Source: Acetivibrio thermocellus ATCC 27405 (GTDB taxonomy: Bacteria > Bacillota > Clostridia > Acetivibrionales > Acetivibrionaceae). From it: DNA of 64,000 nucleotides. The position numbers were made by a program, and so were the translations under genes. This document shows positions 8,694 to 20,444 of this stretch, piece after piece. The first letter of the stretch is position 1, and every line of letters begins with the position of its first letter. The stretch covers positions 2,721,081-2,785,080 of the forward strand of contig NC_009012.1 of assembly GCF_000015865.1 (NCBI RefSeq). Reading direction: 5' to 3'. The notes beneath the pieces were generated by a model, which did not search any database, was not told the origin of the DNA, and worked only from the letters and a program-made list of their open reading frames with translations.

Positions 8694-11600
8694 TTTATCA
8701 AAGCTTTTGAAAACAGTTGCCTGAAAATTTAGTTTCAATTCCTCATTGGTACGATAAAAACGTATTTGAACGGCACATCCTTCAAATCCGCACCATCGTT
8801 TCAATTCCTCATAGGTACGATAAAAACATGAGTATCAATTAAGATTATTACTTGAATTAAAGTGGTTTCAATTCCTCATAGGTACGATAAAAACAGCGAG
8901 AATAACAGCCGAAACCCTTGGTTTCCAAAGGTTTCAATTCCTCATAGGTACGATAAAAACGAAGACGACTACGATATAGATTACATTTATTGCGAAGGTT
9001 TCAATTCCTCATGGGTACGATAAAAACTTGCGCCTTCTCGCTTTTTGACAATGGACGATCTGCAGTTTCAATTCCTCATAGGTACGATAAAAACAATTGC
9101 AAATGCTATACGGTGGCTCAAAAACCAGGGATGTTTCAATTCCTCATAGGTACGATAAAAACATGGGACCCAATAAGGGGAAAATTCGATATATTATTTT
9201 GTTTCAATTCCTCATAGGTACGATAAAAACTGACAAAGAAGAAAACGGCATAACGCAATTGAGTTTGTTTCAATTCCTCATAGGTACGATAAAAACAAGG
9301 ATTGACTTATACAGAAACAACAACAGTTAGATTGTTTCAATTCCTCATAGGTACGATAAAAACACTTAAAGGTACTGTATATTGCAAACAGAATTCCAAT
9401 AGAGTTTCAATTCCTCATAGGTACGATAAAAACTTACACCTATAGCTGATAGAAAGATTGAGTACATAGGTTTCAATTCCTCATAGGTACGATAAAAACC
9501 CATTGCCGTTTCTGTCTTCCCGGCTCCACAGGGCAGTTTCAATTCCTCATAGGTACGATAAAAACGAAAAAGATATCTTATTCAGATATCTCAAATTTAA
9601 GGATGTTTCAATTCCTCATAGGTACGATAAAAACGATATATTCAGATACATCCGGAACTATTGTTCTTACTAGTTTCAATTCCTCATAGGTACGATAAAA
9701 ACCGGAATGAACCAGTTCATAGCTTTGCAGGAAATGATGTTTCAATTCCTCATAGGTACGATAAAAACAGTCGTAAGCGCAAGAGAATTGCATGAGAAGC
9801 TCGGTAGTTTCAATTCCTCATAGGTACGATAAAAACGCCCAATTCCCGGATGATGACAACAACATGATCCGGAACATGTTTCAATTCCTCATAGGTACGA
9901 TAAAAACGCATCAGATACTTCTGCAGATATAGCACCCAAGCCCTGTTTCAATTCCTCATAGGTACGATAAAAACTAGCGGCTTATCAATATTAGAATTGG
10001 GTTTACAATACGGGTTTCAATTCCTCATAGGTACGATAAAAACGCTGTACATTTTGATTTTAATATAACAGAATTTCTCAAAGTTTCAATTCCTCATAGG
10101 TACGATAAAAACTTCCTAAGTTTATCGAGACTTTTATTATTTACATCATGTTTCAATTCCTCATAGGTACGATAAAAACAGACAGATCCTGGCGTCTCCC
10201 AGGCAACACGGAAGAGTTTCAATTCCTCATAGGTACGATAAAAACGCATATCTGACCTTCAAGTTCAGATTTTCGCCTGAATCTGTTTCAATTCCTCATA
10301 GGTACGATAAAAACATTCGTTTATCTTTATCAAATCACTCCCTCCCTTCAGGTTTCAATTCCTCATAGGTACGATAAAAACGCTGTACATTTTGATTTTA
10401 ATATAACAGAATTTCTCAAAGTTTCAATTCCTCATAGGTACGATAAAAACTGTAAACCTATTCGTCAACCAAAGTTAACAATTAAGTGTTTCAATTCCTC
10501 ATAGGTACGATAAAAACTCTTTCATTGTCGGATATTACGACAGCGAAAAAGAAGGTTTCAATTCCTCATAGGTACGATAAAAACCACGATATCGTAGCCT
10601 TGGAATCCCAATTTTGAACAAGTTTCAATTCCTCATAGGTACGATAAAAACGATGCATTTTTATTCGCTAAGAGATTCTCAGTGGATGTGTTTCAATTCC
10701 TCATAGGTACGATAAAAACAACAAATTTGCTTGGTGATATGGCAAGCGGTGCCGAGGTTTCAATTCCTCATAGGTACGATAAAAACGTGTCGCAAAGAAA
10801 CTCGCCAATGGTAACTATATTTTTGTGTTTCAATTCCTCATAGGTACGATAAAAACTTTCTTTAAGCATTGCTCTTTCATTCAAAGGAATACAACGTTTC
10901 AATTCCTCATAGGTACGATAAAAACAGGAACTTGAATGGGAGATATGAAGGTGAAAGGATTATGTTTCAATTCCTCATAGGTACGATAAAAACTTTAAGA
11001 ATGTATTTTATATACTCATCCTCAGCCTGGTTTCAATTCCTCATAGGTACGATAAAAACAACAATGATGACGTACCTGCCATCCTTCAGCTTGGGTTTCA
11101 ATTCCTCATAGGTACGATAAAAACATAGCAATAGGTGGGCTTCAAAACACCTCGTCAGCAGGTTTCAATTCCTCATAGGTACGATAAAAACTGGAGAAGT
11201 AGAATTTGAAAGAGTAGTTACGGTTGAGTAGTTTCAATTCCTCATAGGTACGATAAAAACTAGAAAAGCTACTCGGTAAATCAAAATTTGCAGAATTGTG
11301 TTTCAATTCCTCATAGGTACGATAAAAACAGAATGAACAGGATTTTCTAACGATTACGCTTCCAAGGTTTCAATTCCTCATAGGTACGATAAAAACTATA
11401 CTGGTCCAGTGAATGGTCCAGTGAATTTGAAACGTTTCAATTCCTCATAGGTACGATAAAAACCGGAGAATATGTAGAATTAGGGAGGGGTTAGATGGAA
11501 GAGTTTCAATTCCTCATAGGTACGATAAAAACGAAAGAAAAAGCGATACTTTTGATGCACTTGATGAAGGTTTCAATTCCTCATAGGTACGATAAAAACT

Positions 11601-14600
11601 AACTGATGGAATCTATTACAAAAGAAAAAAGTTCAGTTTCAATTCCTCATAGGTACGATAAAAACATTTGCAACAAGGTGGAAATCACATCATATGGTTC
11701 GGCCTGTTTCAATTCCTCATAGGTACGATAAAAACCACGCTACTGCTTGACGTACTCCCACTCTCTCTGCTTGTGGTTTCAATTCCTCATAGGTACGATA
11801 AAAACGCAGAAAAAACAAACCAAGGCAATGCACTCACTATGTGTTTCAATTCCTCATAGGTACGATAAAAACGAAAAAAGAGAATTTGATGGAAACGTGT
11901 TTTATTTGTTTCAATTCCTCATAGGTACGATAAAAACTGGGCGGAGACCCACAGCTTGCTGGGAGCATCACGAATAGTTTCAATTCCTCATAGGTACGAT
12001 AAAAACAAGATTTAGGCATTATTGATATATTCGGTAGCCTTGGTTTCAATTCCTCATAGGTACGATAAAAACGATTTAACAATACCAAACAATTTACCAA
12101 ACTGTTCTTGAGGTTTCAATTCCTCATAGGTACGATAAAAACCTTCAAGAAGCCAGAGAGCGAGCCTTGGCAGAATTGTTTCAATTCCTCATAGGTACGA
12201 TAAAAACTCTTTGATTACATACGTTTTGTCTGGCGCGACATCAGTTTCAATTCCTCATAGGTACGATAAAAACGGAGGGTGGTGCTCCCCTCAGGGAGCC
12301 TTCCACCTATTTCAATTCCTCATAGGTACGATAAAAACGCCGCAAGGGGCGAAAGTAAAACCTCTTACACCTGAATTTCAATTCCTCATAGGTACGATAA
12401 AAACGTGATGGTGGATGTTTACCGAAAAAGAGATTGAGGAATTTCAATTCCTCATAGGTACGATAAAAACATTAAGGGCGGAATAAACGGAACAATTGAA
12501 TTATTTAAATTTCAATTCCTCATAGGTACGATAAAAACTTGGCACTTTAAAAAAATAAACAGTAACATTGAATTATATTTCAATTCCTCATAGGTACGAT
12601 AAAAACGGCGATTACAAATACCGCCGGTATTGAAAGGAGGTATTGATTTCAATTCCTCATAGGTACGATAAAAACATATTCAACAGGATAAAAGAAGAAA
12701 TAGAATATTATTAATTTCAATTCCTCATAGGTACGATAAAAACTATTGTCGGGAAAGCAAATTGGACCGCAGGAACCGCGGATTTCAATTCCTCATAGGT
12801 ACGATAAAAACGCTGCAGAAATATATCAAATCACAAAAGAGCCAATCGAATTTCAATTCCTCATAGGTACGATAAAAACAAAACTGAAATATGCAACAGC
12901 CAATGACAATACCTTATTTCAATTCCTCATAGGTACGATAAAAACGCAACTTGCGTCCAGCAGATACCATAGAGTATATTTATTTCAATTCCTCATAGGT
13001 ACGATAAAAACTCCTTCTCCATCTTTGACAGTGTAATTTTCATTGTCAAATTTCAATTCCTCATAGGTACGATAAAAACATTACTCTTAAATATATATTA
13101 ACATATTTTTATTACAATTTCAATTCCTCATAGGTACGATAAAAACATGGCTATTTTGAGTGGTTTGACCCCTCTTCTTGGCTATTTCAATTCCTCATAG
13201 GTACGATAAAAACTGAAAATCTAGGATATAGTATTGGTCAATGGTTCGGATTTCAATTCCTCATAGGTACGATAAAAACTATATGTTCCTTCTACGGCTA
13301 GGTACTATGAATTGGATTTCAATTCCTCATAGGTACGATAAAAACGCGCATCGTTCTTGTATTCAGGCAGTGGTCTTGAATGATATTTCAATTCCTCATA
13401 GGTACGATAAAAACTGGTACCCGTGTTTTTGTTGTCTATAATAAGACTTATTTCAATTCCTCATAGGTACGATAAAAACCAACAATATATTTGGCAGCCG
13501 ATGAACCAGAATAATTCTCATTTCAATTCCTCATAGGTACGATAAAAACGGAACATGCTATACCTGAATTAGACGCATTCAGATACAGATTTCAATTCCT
13601 CATAGGTACGATAAAAACGGAATACTTTGCCATTATAGCTTTGTTCTGTGCCAATTTCAATTCCTCATAGGTACGATAAAAACGAGTTCTGATATTGGAT
13701 TTGGAACACTTGATATAGTATTTCAATTCCTCATAGGTACGATAAAAACCCAAAAGTTCGGCAGCTCTGATTCTCTCTTTTGCGGAATTTCAATTCCTCA
13801 TAGGTACGATAAAAACTTAGCGAAGCCTTTGGAGAATCGAATGTTGAATCTAATTTCAATTCCTCATAGGTACGATAAAAACTACTGCCAAAATCAGGGC
13901 TTGCATATTCTCCAAAGGATTTCAATTCCTCATAGGTACGATAAAAACATAAGAATGACAAACAAAACTAGTTCAGTTGTTGGCCTATTTCAATTCCTCA
14001 TAGGTACGATAAAAACTTGCCTGAATACAAGAACGATGCGCCGGAAGAACTAAAATTTCAATTCCTCATAGGTACGATAAAAACCAGATGAAAGTAGCAT
14101 AGCTTCAGTTTTTTGCTTTGATTTCAATTCCTCATAGGTACGATAAAAACAAAAGAAATTGCAGATAGGGATGCACAGCTTGAGGAACATTTCAATTCCT
14201 CATAGGTACGATAAAAACCAACTCAAAAAATGCGTCTATTTCCTTTTTCCAACAATCATTTCAATTCCTCATAGGTACGATAAAAACTGACCTATAGAAC
14301 TTGGTGATACATACAGTTCACCGTATTTCAATTCCTCATAGGTACGATAAAAACTGAACCTTTCACTTTATTTGGCTGTGTTACTTTTGTATTTCAATTC
14401 CTCATAGGTACGATAAAAACCAGGTTCAGGTTCCTAATAAGAGGGGCATAACAGCCCCTATTTCAATTCCTCATAGGTACGATAAAAACTTGAGATTCTC
14501 GCTCCAACGTTCTTCAAACCGTTTGATTTCAATTCCTCATAGGTACGATAAAAACAATATATTGCAGTCCATTGTCTTGTTGTTTATCTCTATTTCAATT

Positions 14601-17600
14601 CCTCATAGGTACGATAAAAACTAGAGAAGGATTATCATTATTTTCTTCTTTAGCAACATTTCAATTCCTCATAGGTACGATAAAAACCATACAGCCGTAC
14701 AGGCGATTTGAGGTTCGTGCTCTTGCATTTCAATTCCTCATAGGTACGATAAAAACGTGTAGACCATACTCGCGAAACTCTAGCGGGTCCATATTAATTT
14801 CAATTCCTCATAGGTACGATAAAAACGCACCTTTTATCATATCCAAAATAATTTCCACTATCAAAATTTCAATTCCTCATAGGTACGATAAAAACAAAAG
14901 CAAATTTCTCGTCTAAAGCTTCCTTTATATCATATTTCAATTCCTCATAGGTACGATAAAAACGTTTTCAATTGGTTGCGTAAGAAACCCCAAGCTATCC
15001 GATTTCAATTCCTCATAGGTACGATAAAAACTGAAAGCGAAGCCCTTCCTAAAGGCTATAAAACTAAATTTCAATTCCTCATAGGTACGATAAAAACGCA
15101 TATGCCAGTTTATACAATCTGAATGTTTCTCTGGTAATTTCAATTCCTCATAGGTACGATAAAAACAATCTGCGAACAAGTTAGCGGAAATCATCTAACA
15201 AGATTTCAATTCCTCATAGGTACGATAAAAACAGACAAGATTGATTTGCGAGAAGGTGGCTGCCGATGGCATTTCAATTCCTCATAGGTACGATAAAAAC
15301 TCTTCCTTCCGATGTTTACGATTATTGGGTAATTATCAGATTTCAATTCCTCATAGGTACGATAAAAACCGATTGGGAAGATTTTGAAAGTCCGTATGAA
15401 GAGATGAAATATTTCAATTCCTCATAGGTACGATAAAAACTTCGGACTCCAAAAATCAACATTTTCGATTGTTAAGTATTTCAATTCCTCATAGGTACGA
15501 TAAAAACTGCATCTTCTGTTTGGAACAACTTAGGCTTTCCTGCATTTCAATTCCTCATAGGTACGATAAAAACACACCCTGCAATATATCCAATTACTTG
15601 GCGCATAGATTTCAATTCCTCATAGGTACGATAAAAACGTGATATATTTCACACAGCGAAAGTTTGGAGTGAAAGATCATTTCAATTCCTCATAGGTACG
15701 ATAAAAACTGCAACAAGCATTGATACGTCAAAGTCAAAACAAGGATTTCAATTCCTCATAGGTACGATAAAAACTAACGATTCCGGAGAGTTGCATGGAC
15801 TATCAACAAAATTTCAATTCCTCATAGGTACGATAAAAACAAGAAAATGAACGGTGGTTTGACAGAGATGAAATGTAATTTCAATTCCTCATAGGTACGA
15901 TAAAAACTATAGGTGGACTTGTCGGTTATGTAAGAGACGGTGGTAATTTCAATTCCTCATAGGTACGATAAAAACGACTGATGAAGAAAAAGCCTTGGAG
16001 GTTGCAAGGATATTTCAATTCCTCATAGGTACGATAAAAACAGCATTTATACCGTCTGAGGGTTACTTTGAAGGGTTCCTATTTCAATTCCTCATAGGTA
16101 CGATAAAAACAACCATGACACACAAAGTGAAATTCACGCACAGCGAATTTCAATTCCTCATAGGTACGATAAAAACACGCCTGAAGAAGGAGCAGGCTGA
16201 AATCTACAAATTTCAATTCCTCATAGGTACGATAAAAACTTTGTAATGCCAATAAGATTTTTCTTGTACCGAATGATTTCAATTCCTCATAGGTACGATA
16301 AAAACTGATGAAGGACGCTGAAACAGGAATGTTCCAGGCTGATTTCAATTCCTCATAGGTACGATAAAAACTTTGTCGCGAATGCTGATCGTGCAGAATA
16401 GGTTCCCGTATTTCAATTCCTCATAGGTACGATAAAAACCCAGCATTCCGCCGACTATGGTGATCACTGGCAATAATTTCAATTCCTCATAGGTACGATA
16501 AAAACTGATTCTTCTGGGTGAAGACTACATCGTGATCGAACGATTTCAATTCCTCATAGGTACGATAAAAACCATCTATCCATTGGGATATTACTTCATC
16601 AAGTGCATATTTCAATTCCTCATAGGTACGATAAAAACGGACGACAAGGTCCAACTCATAGAAGCGCGATTCGGTAATTTCAATTCCTCATAGGTACGAT
16701 AAAAACAAAAAGAATATGCTATGCTTCCTGAATCAACGAAGCAATATTTCAATTCCTCATAGGTACGATAAAAACAAAATTTCCCACAATAGCTTTTTGT
16801 TAGCCTTATCTTATTTCAATTCCTCATAGGTACGATAAAAACCACACAAAAAACGGTTCCGTCATATTCATCTGTCTGTCATTTCAATTCCTCATAGGTA
16901 CGATAAAAACCCGACTTAAACAAATTACTGGAATAGCAGAATTATTATTTCAATTCCTCATAGGTACGATAAAAACTCGGTGCTGATGGATTACCGACTA
17001 TTCGACGTGGACGATTTCAATTCCTCATAGGTACGATAAAAACCAAACCATTCTGCTACGGTCAATTTACTATTTGTTATTTGATTTCAATTCCTCATAG
17101 GTACGATAAAAACGTGGGTCTGGCTTATTATCAATTGGCAAGTTGTTTTCAATTTCAATTCCTCATAGGTACGATAAAAACTTTACTTTTTCCTGTAGCT
17201 CCTTTGGAGACTTGGCGATTTCAATTCCTCATAGGTACGATAAAAACTTTTAGATAGTATATAGCTTTATTTGACAAAGGAACAATTTCAATTCCTCATA
17301 GGTACGATAAAAACCAATGGCCCGGAGCAGTTCGCATGCTTAGTTGACAAATTTCAATTCCTCATAGGTACGATAAAAACATTACCTCCCCTGTTTTTTT
17401 ACATCTGACTCACCTATATTTCAATTCCTCATAGGTACGATAAAAACGCTAGAGAAGTAAAACCAAAGAAGCTAGGTCAAAATGATTTCAATTCCTCATA
17501 GGTACGATAAAAACGCTCTGATGGGTCTCCTCTATACCAAATTCTATTTCTATTTCAATTCCTCATAGGTACGATAAAAACGAATGGCAAAGCAAACTTA

Positions 17601-20001
17601 AAGAACTTCAAAAAGAAATTTCAATTCCTCATAGGTACGATAAAAACCTTAAAATTCAAAAGTACAAATCTCTACGCAATCCAGATTTCAATTCCTCATA
17701 GGTACGATAAAAACGTGGATTCAATCGGTGAACAAATAGCATTGAAAAACAATTTCAATTCCTCATAGGTACGATAAAAACTCGATAGGGTGGGTTCACA
17801 CCTTCTACTACTTCTTGCCATTTCAATTCCTCATAGGTACGATAAAAACGGTTTTGGGCAGCAGTACCTTCTACAGACTCAAGTAATTTCAATTCCTCAT
17901 AGGTACGATAAAAACACGAAGCAGGTTTATACAGTTTGATATTGAAATCAAATTTCAATTCCTCATAGGTACGATAAAAACTTCCTAACTGTATCACTGG
18001 ACGATTACACAAAGGTTTCAATTTCAATTCCTCATAGGTACGATAAAAACTTCGTTTTCAAGCTTGTCCATCTGCGTAATAATTTTGGAATTTCAATTCC
18101 TCATAGGTACGATAAAAACGCTGTTCTATTTCTGTTCTTATAGCATCTGCGTGAGCCTTATTTCAATTCCTCATAGGTACGATAAAAACTTTCGTACGAC
18201 GGAAGAATTTCCAGCGAATTCAGAAAATTTCAATTCCTCATAGGTACGATAAAAACGAAGCAGCAAGAAGGGCTGGTTATAGCGAGAAAACAGCATTTCA
18301 ATTCCTCATAGGTACGATAAAAACACGTAAGATTCATAGCGGATTACCAGCTCAAATAGTAGAATTTCAATTCCTCATAGGTACGATAAAAACGGACGCT
18401 GGCCTGACTACACTTGTGATTTTTATGGATTTCAATTCCTCATAGGTACGATAAAAACAGCTAATTTCTACCGTTTCCGGTACAGGAATTATGCATTTCA
18501 ATTCCTCATAGGTACGATAAAAACGAAATTGTATATGATTATGTAGCAGAACATTGCAAAAATTTCAATTCCTCATAGGTACGATAAAAACGGTTTGGTG
18601 ATATTTTAGCCAGTATTGAAAGTTTGGGATTTCAATTCCTCATAGGTACGATAAAAACCTGGTTCTAGTGTTACATTCGTTACGAAGCAAGAGGTATTTC
18701 AATTCCTCATAGGTACGATAAAAACAAGAAGGTCAAAAAATATGGGATGAGACAGCAGAAGAATTTCAATTCCTCATAGGTACGATAAAAACCCATTAGA
18801 TAGAGAATTGAAAAATTGCCTGCAAATGTAGATTTCAATTCCTCATAGGTACGATAAAAACTCTGAAGACAAAATCCGGAGGAGCAAACAACGATCCATT
18901 TCAATTCCTCATAGGTACGATAAAAACCCTAAAGAGGTGGGAGTCTTCTTGCTATTTTCTTAGTATTTCAATTCCTCATAGGTACGATAAAAACGCTAAT
19001 GGGCGAAGGAGAGCGAAGAAAAGAATGGGGCAATTTCAATTCCTCATAGGTACGATAAAAACTTCGTACGACGGACAAATTTCCAGCGAATTCAGAAAAT
19101 TTCAATTCCTCATAGGTACGATAAAAACTGGCGACGCTTACGAAAGAGCAAAAAGAGAAGCTGAGATATTTCAATTCCTCATAGGTACGATAAAAACTGT
19201 ATTAGCATAACTCTCTATAAATGCTTCGTAATATTTCAATTCCTCATAGGTACGATAAAAACATCGAAAGCAACTTCTTTTCTTGCTCAGCCAATATATA
19301 TTTCAATTCCTCATAGGTACGATAAAAACAATAGCACGAAGAGGAACATAAGTTGTGCCGTTATAGTTATTTCAATTCCTCATAGGTACGATAAAAACCA
19401 AATATGCTGGGATTCCCAGTGCCAATGAACCGAAATTTCAATTCCTCATAGGTACGATAAAAACGAAGCAATAGACTTGTATGCAAAATATGGGATTGTG
19501 CAATTTCAATTCCTCATAGGTACGATAAAAACGCAAACGCAGGGATTCCGCCAAATACCAATGCCCCAAATTTCAATTCCTCATAGGTACGATAAAAACG
19601 GGTCCGGCTTATTATCAACCGGTAGATTGTTTTCGATTTCAATTCCTCATAGGTACGATAAAAACCTTATCTTTCACAACTTCCTCCGGCCAAAAGGCTT
19701 CCTATTTCAATTCCTCATAGGTACGATAAAAACGACAGCAGTAGAACTTGCAAAAACGAAGCTGCAAAATTTCAATTCCTCATAGGTACGATAAAAACTC
19801 AACAGCAAATTCAAGCTTGCACGCTTCAAACTCTTATTTCAATTCCTCATAGGTACGATAAAAACTAGAGTGGTCTAACTTTTTTTCTTTCAGCGGCTTG
19901 AAATTTCAATTCCTCATAGGTACGATAAAAACGGAAGACAAACTTGATGCTGCCAGCGCCAATGCATGATGATTTCAATTCCTCATAGGTACGATAAAAA
20001 C
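8664..20001 (-). CRISPR. Type I-B CRISPR array, 169 repeats and 168 spacers by hand count
   Basis: A 30-bp repeat recurs every 63-71 bp (mean 67.3); spacers are 33-41 bp. On the transcribed minus strand the repeat begins GTTTTTATCG and ends GAGGAATTGAAAC or GAGGAATTGAAAT. The 3' eight bases ATTGAAAY correspond to the crRNA 5' handle left by Cas6, which sets the direction: the leader is at the high-coordinate end beside cas2, and spacers near 20 kb are the newest. From 8732 to 12273 every repeat ends in C (53 clean copies plus the decayed one at 8664); from 12309 to 20001 all 115 end in T. Single-base variants occur only in the old end (8732 and 8998). One spacer is present twice (10044-10082 and 10382-10420), and several spacers are relatives of each other. 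The array has many apparent reading frames, but these are artefacts of the repeat. Confidence 0.97.
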
Positions 20002-20030
20002 CCATAAAGCCTGCTAAACTTCTGCTTTTT

Positions 20031-20059
20031 ATTTTAACCAATTGCAAAATAAAAATCAA
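20031..20059 (-). promoter_or_regulatory. Promoter in the CRISPR leader
   Basis: Read on the minus strand: TTGATT (20059-20054), 17 nt, TAAAAT (20036-20031). Transcription would start near 20024, about 22 nt before the first repeat, giving the pre-crRNA. It lies downstream of the cas-operon terminator, so array and cas genes appear to be transcribed separately. Confidence 0.65.
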
Positions 20060-20061
20060 TA

Positions 20062-20112
20062 CAAAAAAACAAAAAATCCCTCTAAACAGCTACAAATCAG
20101 CGTTTAAAGGGA
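20062..20112 (-). terminator. Terminator of the cas operon
   Basis: On the minus strand the stem TCCCTTTAAAC (20112-20102) pairs with GTTTAGAGGGA (20087-20077), allowing one wobble-type mismatch, and is followed by TTTTTTGTTTTTTTG. It lies between cas2 and the array promoter. Confidence 0.75.
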
Positions 20113-20119
20113 ATTAATA

Positions 20120-20168
20120 AATTTCGTCGATCCCCCGGGTTTTTTGCACTACTCCACATCGACAAATT
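20120..20168. promoter_or_regulatory. Inverted repeat in the CRISPR leader beside the cas2 stop
   Basis: AATTTCGTCGAT (20120-20131) and ATCGACAAATT (20158-20168) form an 11-of-12 inverted repeat around CCCCCGGG. Leaders of related arrays carry similar conserved GTCGAT blocks that could guide spacer integration; the role here is inference. Confidence 0.4.
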
Positions 20169-20431
20169 CATAGGATAAAATTATTGGGATCAACATTCTT
20201 TCCAATAACCTCTCTTTCAGTATACTTCATCGTTCTGAATTTGTAAAATATAACTGAATCCTCTTCGTTGTCTACTTTGCGTCTTACCTCTTCCTTAAGC
20301 TTATGATAGTTTGCTTCCGTCAACTCACCCTCAAATACAGAATTTTGAACCCAATGAAGGTACTTTCTTCCCACCTTTAAAACCTTACTGTTTCTTCTCT
20401 CTCCTGCATCATAAACCATAATCACAAACAT
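20168..20431 (-). CDS. cas2: CRISPR-associated endonuclease/integration subunit Cas2
   Basis: Cas2, 87 residues, is normal length. It forms the dimer that bridges two Cas1 dimers in the spacer-integration complex. The ferredoxin-fold core is clear: strand MFVIMVYD with the conserved Asp8, then RKYLHWVQNSVFEGELT, which is the family signature. It is the last gene of the cas operon, 13 bp after cas1, and its stop lies about 165 bp from the first repeat of the array it serves. Confidence 0.95.
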   Translation of the reverse strand: MFVIMVYDAGERRNSKVLKVGRKYLHWVQNSVFEGELTEANYHKLKEEVRRKVDNEEDSVIFYKFRTMKYTEREVIGKNVDPNNFIL

Positions 20432-20444
20432 TTAAACATCCTCC

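Noticed and set aside
12274-12308. Hairpin GCTCCC-CTCA-GGGAGC, and a similar one (AGGGGC-GCCCCT) near 14438
   Set aside because: Both lie inside spacers, so they are pieces of captured foreign DNA and not terminators of the array.
8664-20001. Spacers targeting other parts of this window
   Set aside because: I compared several spacers by eye with the IS elements and the island and saw no match. A full search is needed, so I claim nothing.
8990-20059. Many apparent reading frames of 60-114 codons across the CRISPR array on both strands
   Set aside because: They repeat the same short peptides encoded by the CRISPR repeat (QFLIGTIKT, SIPHRYDKN, FYRTYEELK) joined by spacer codons, and have no ribosome sites. 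They are artefacts of the repeat.
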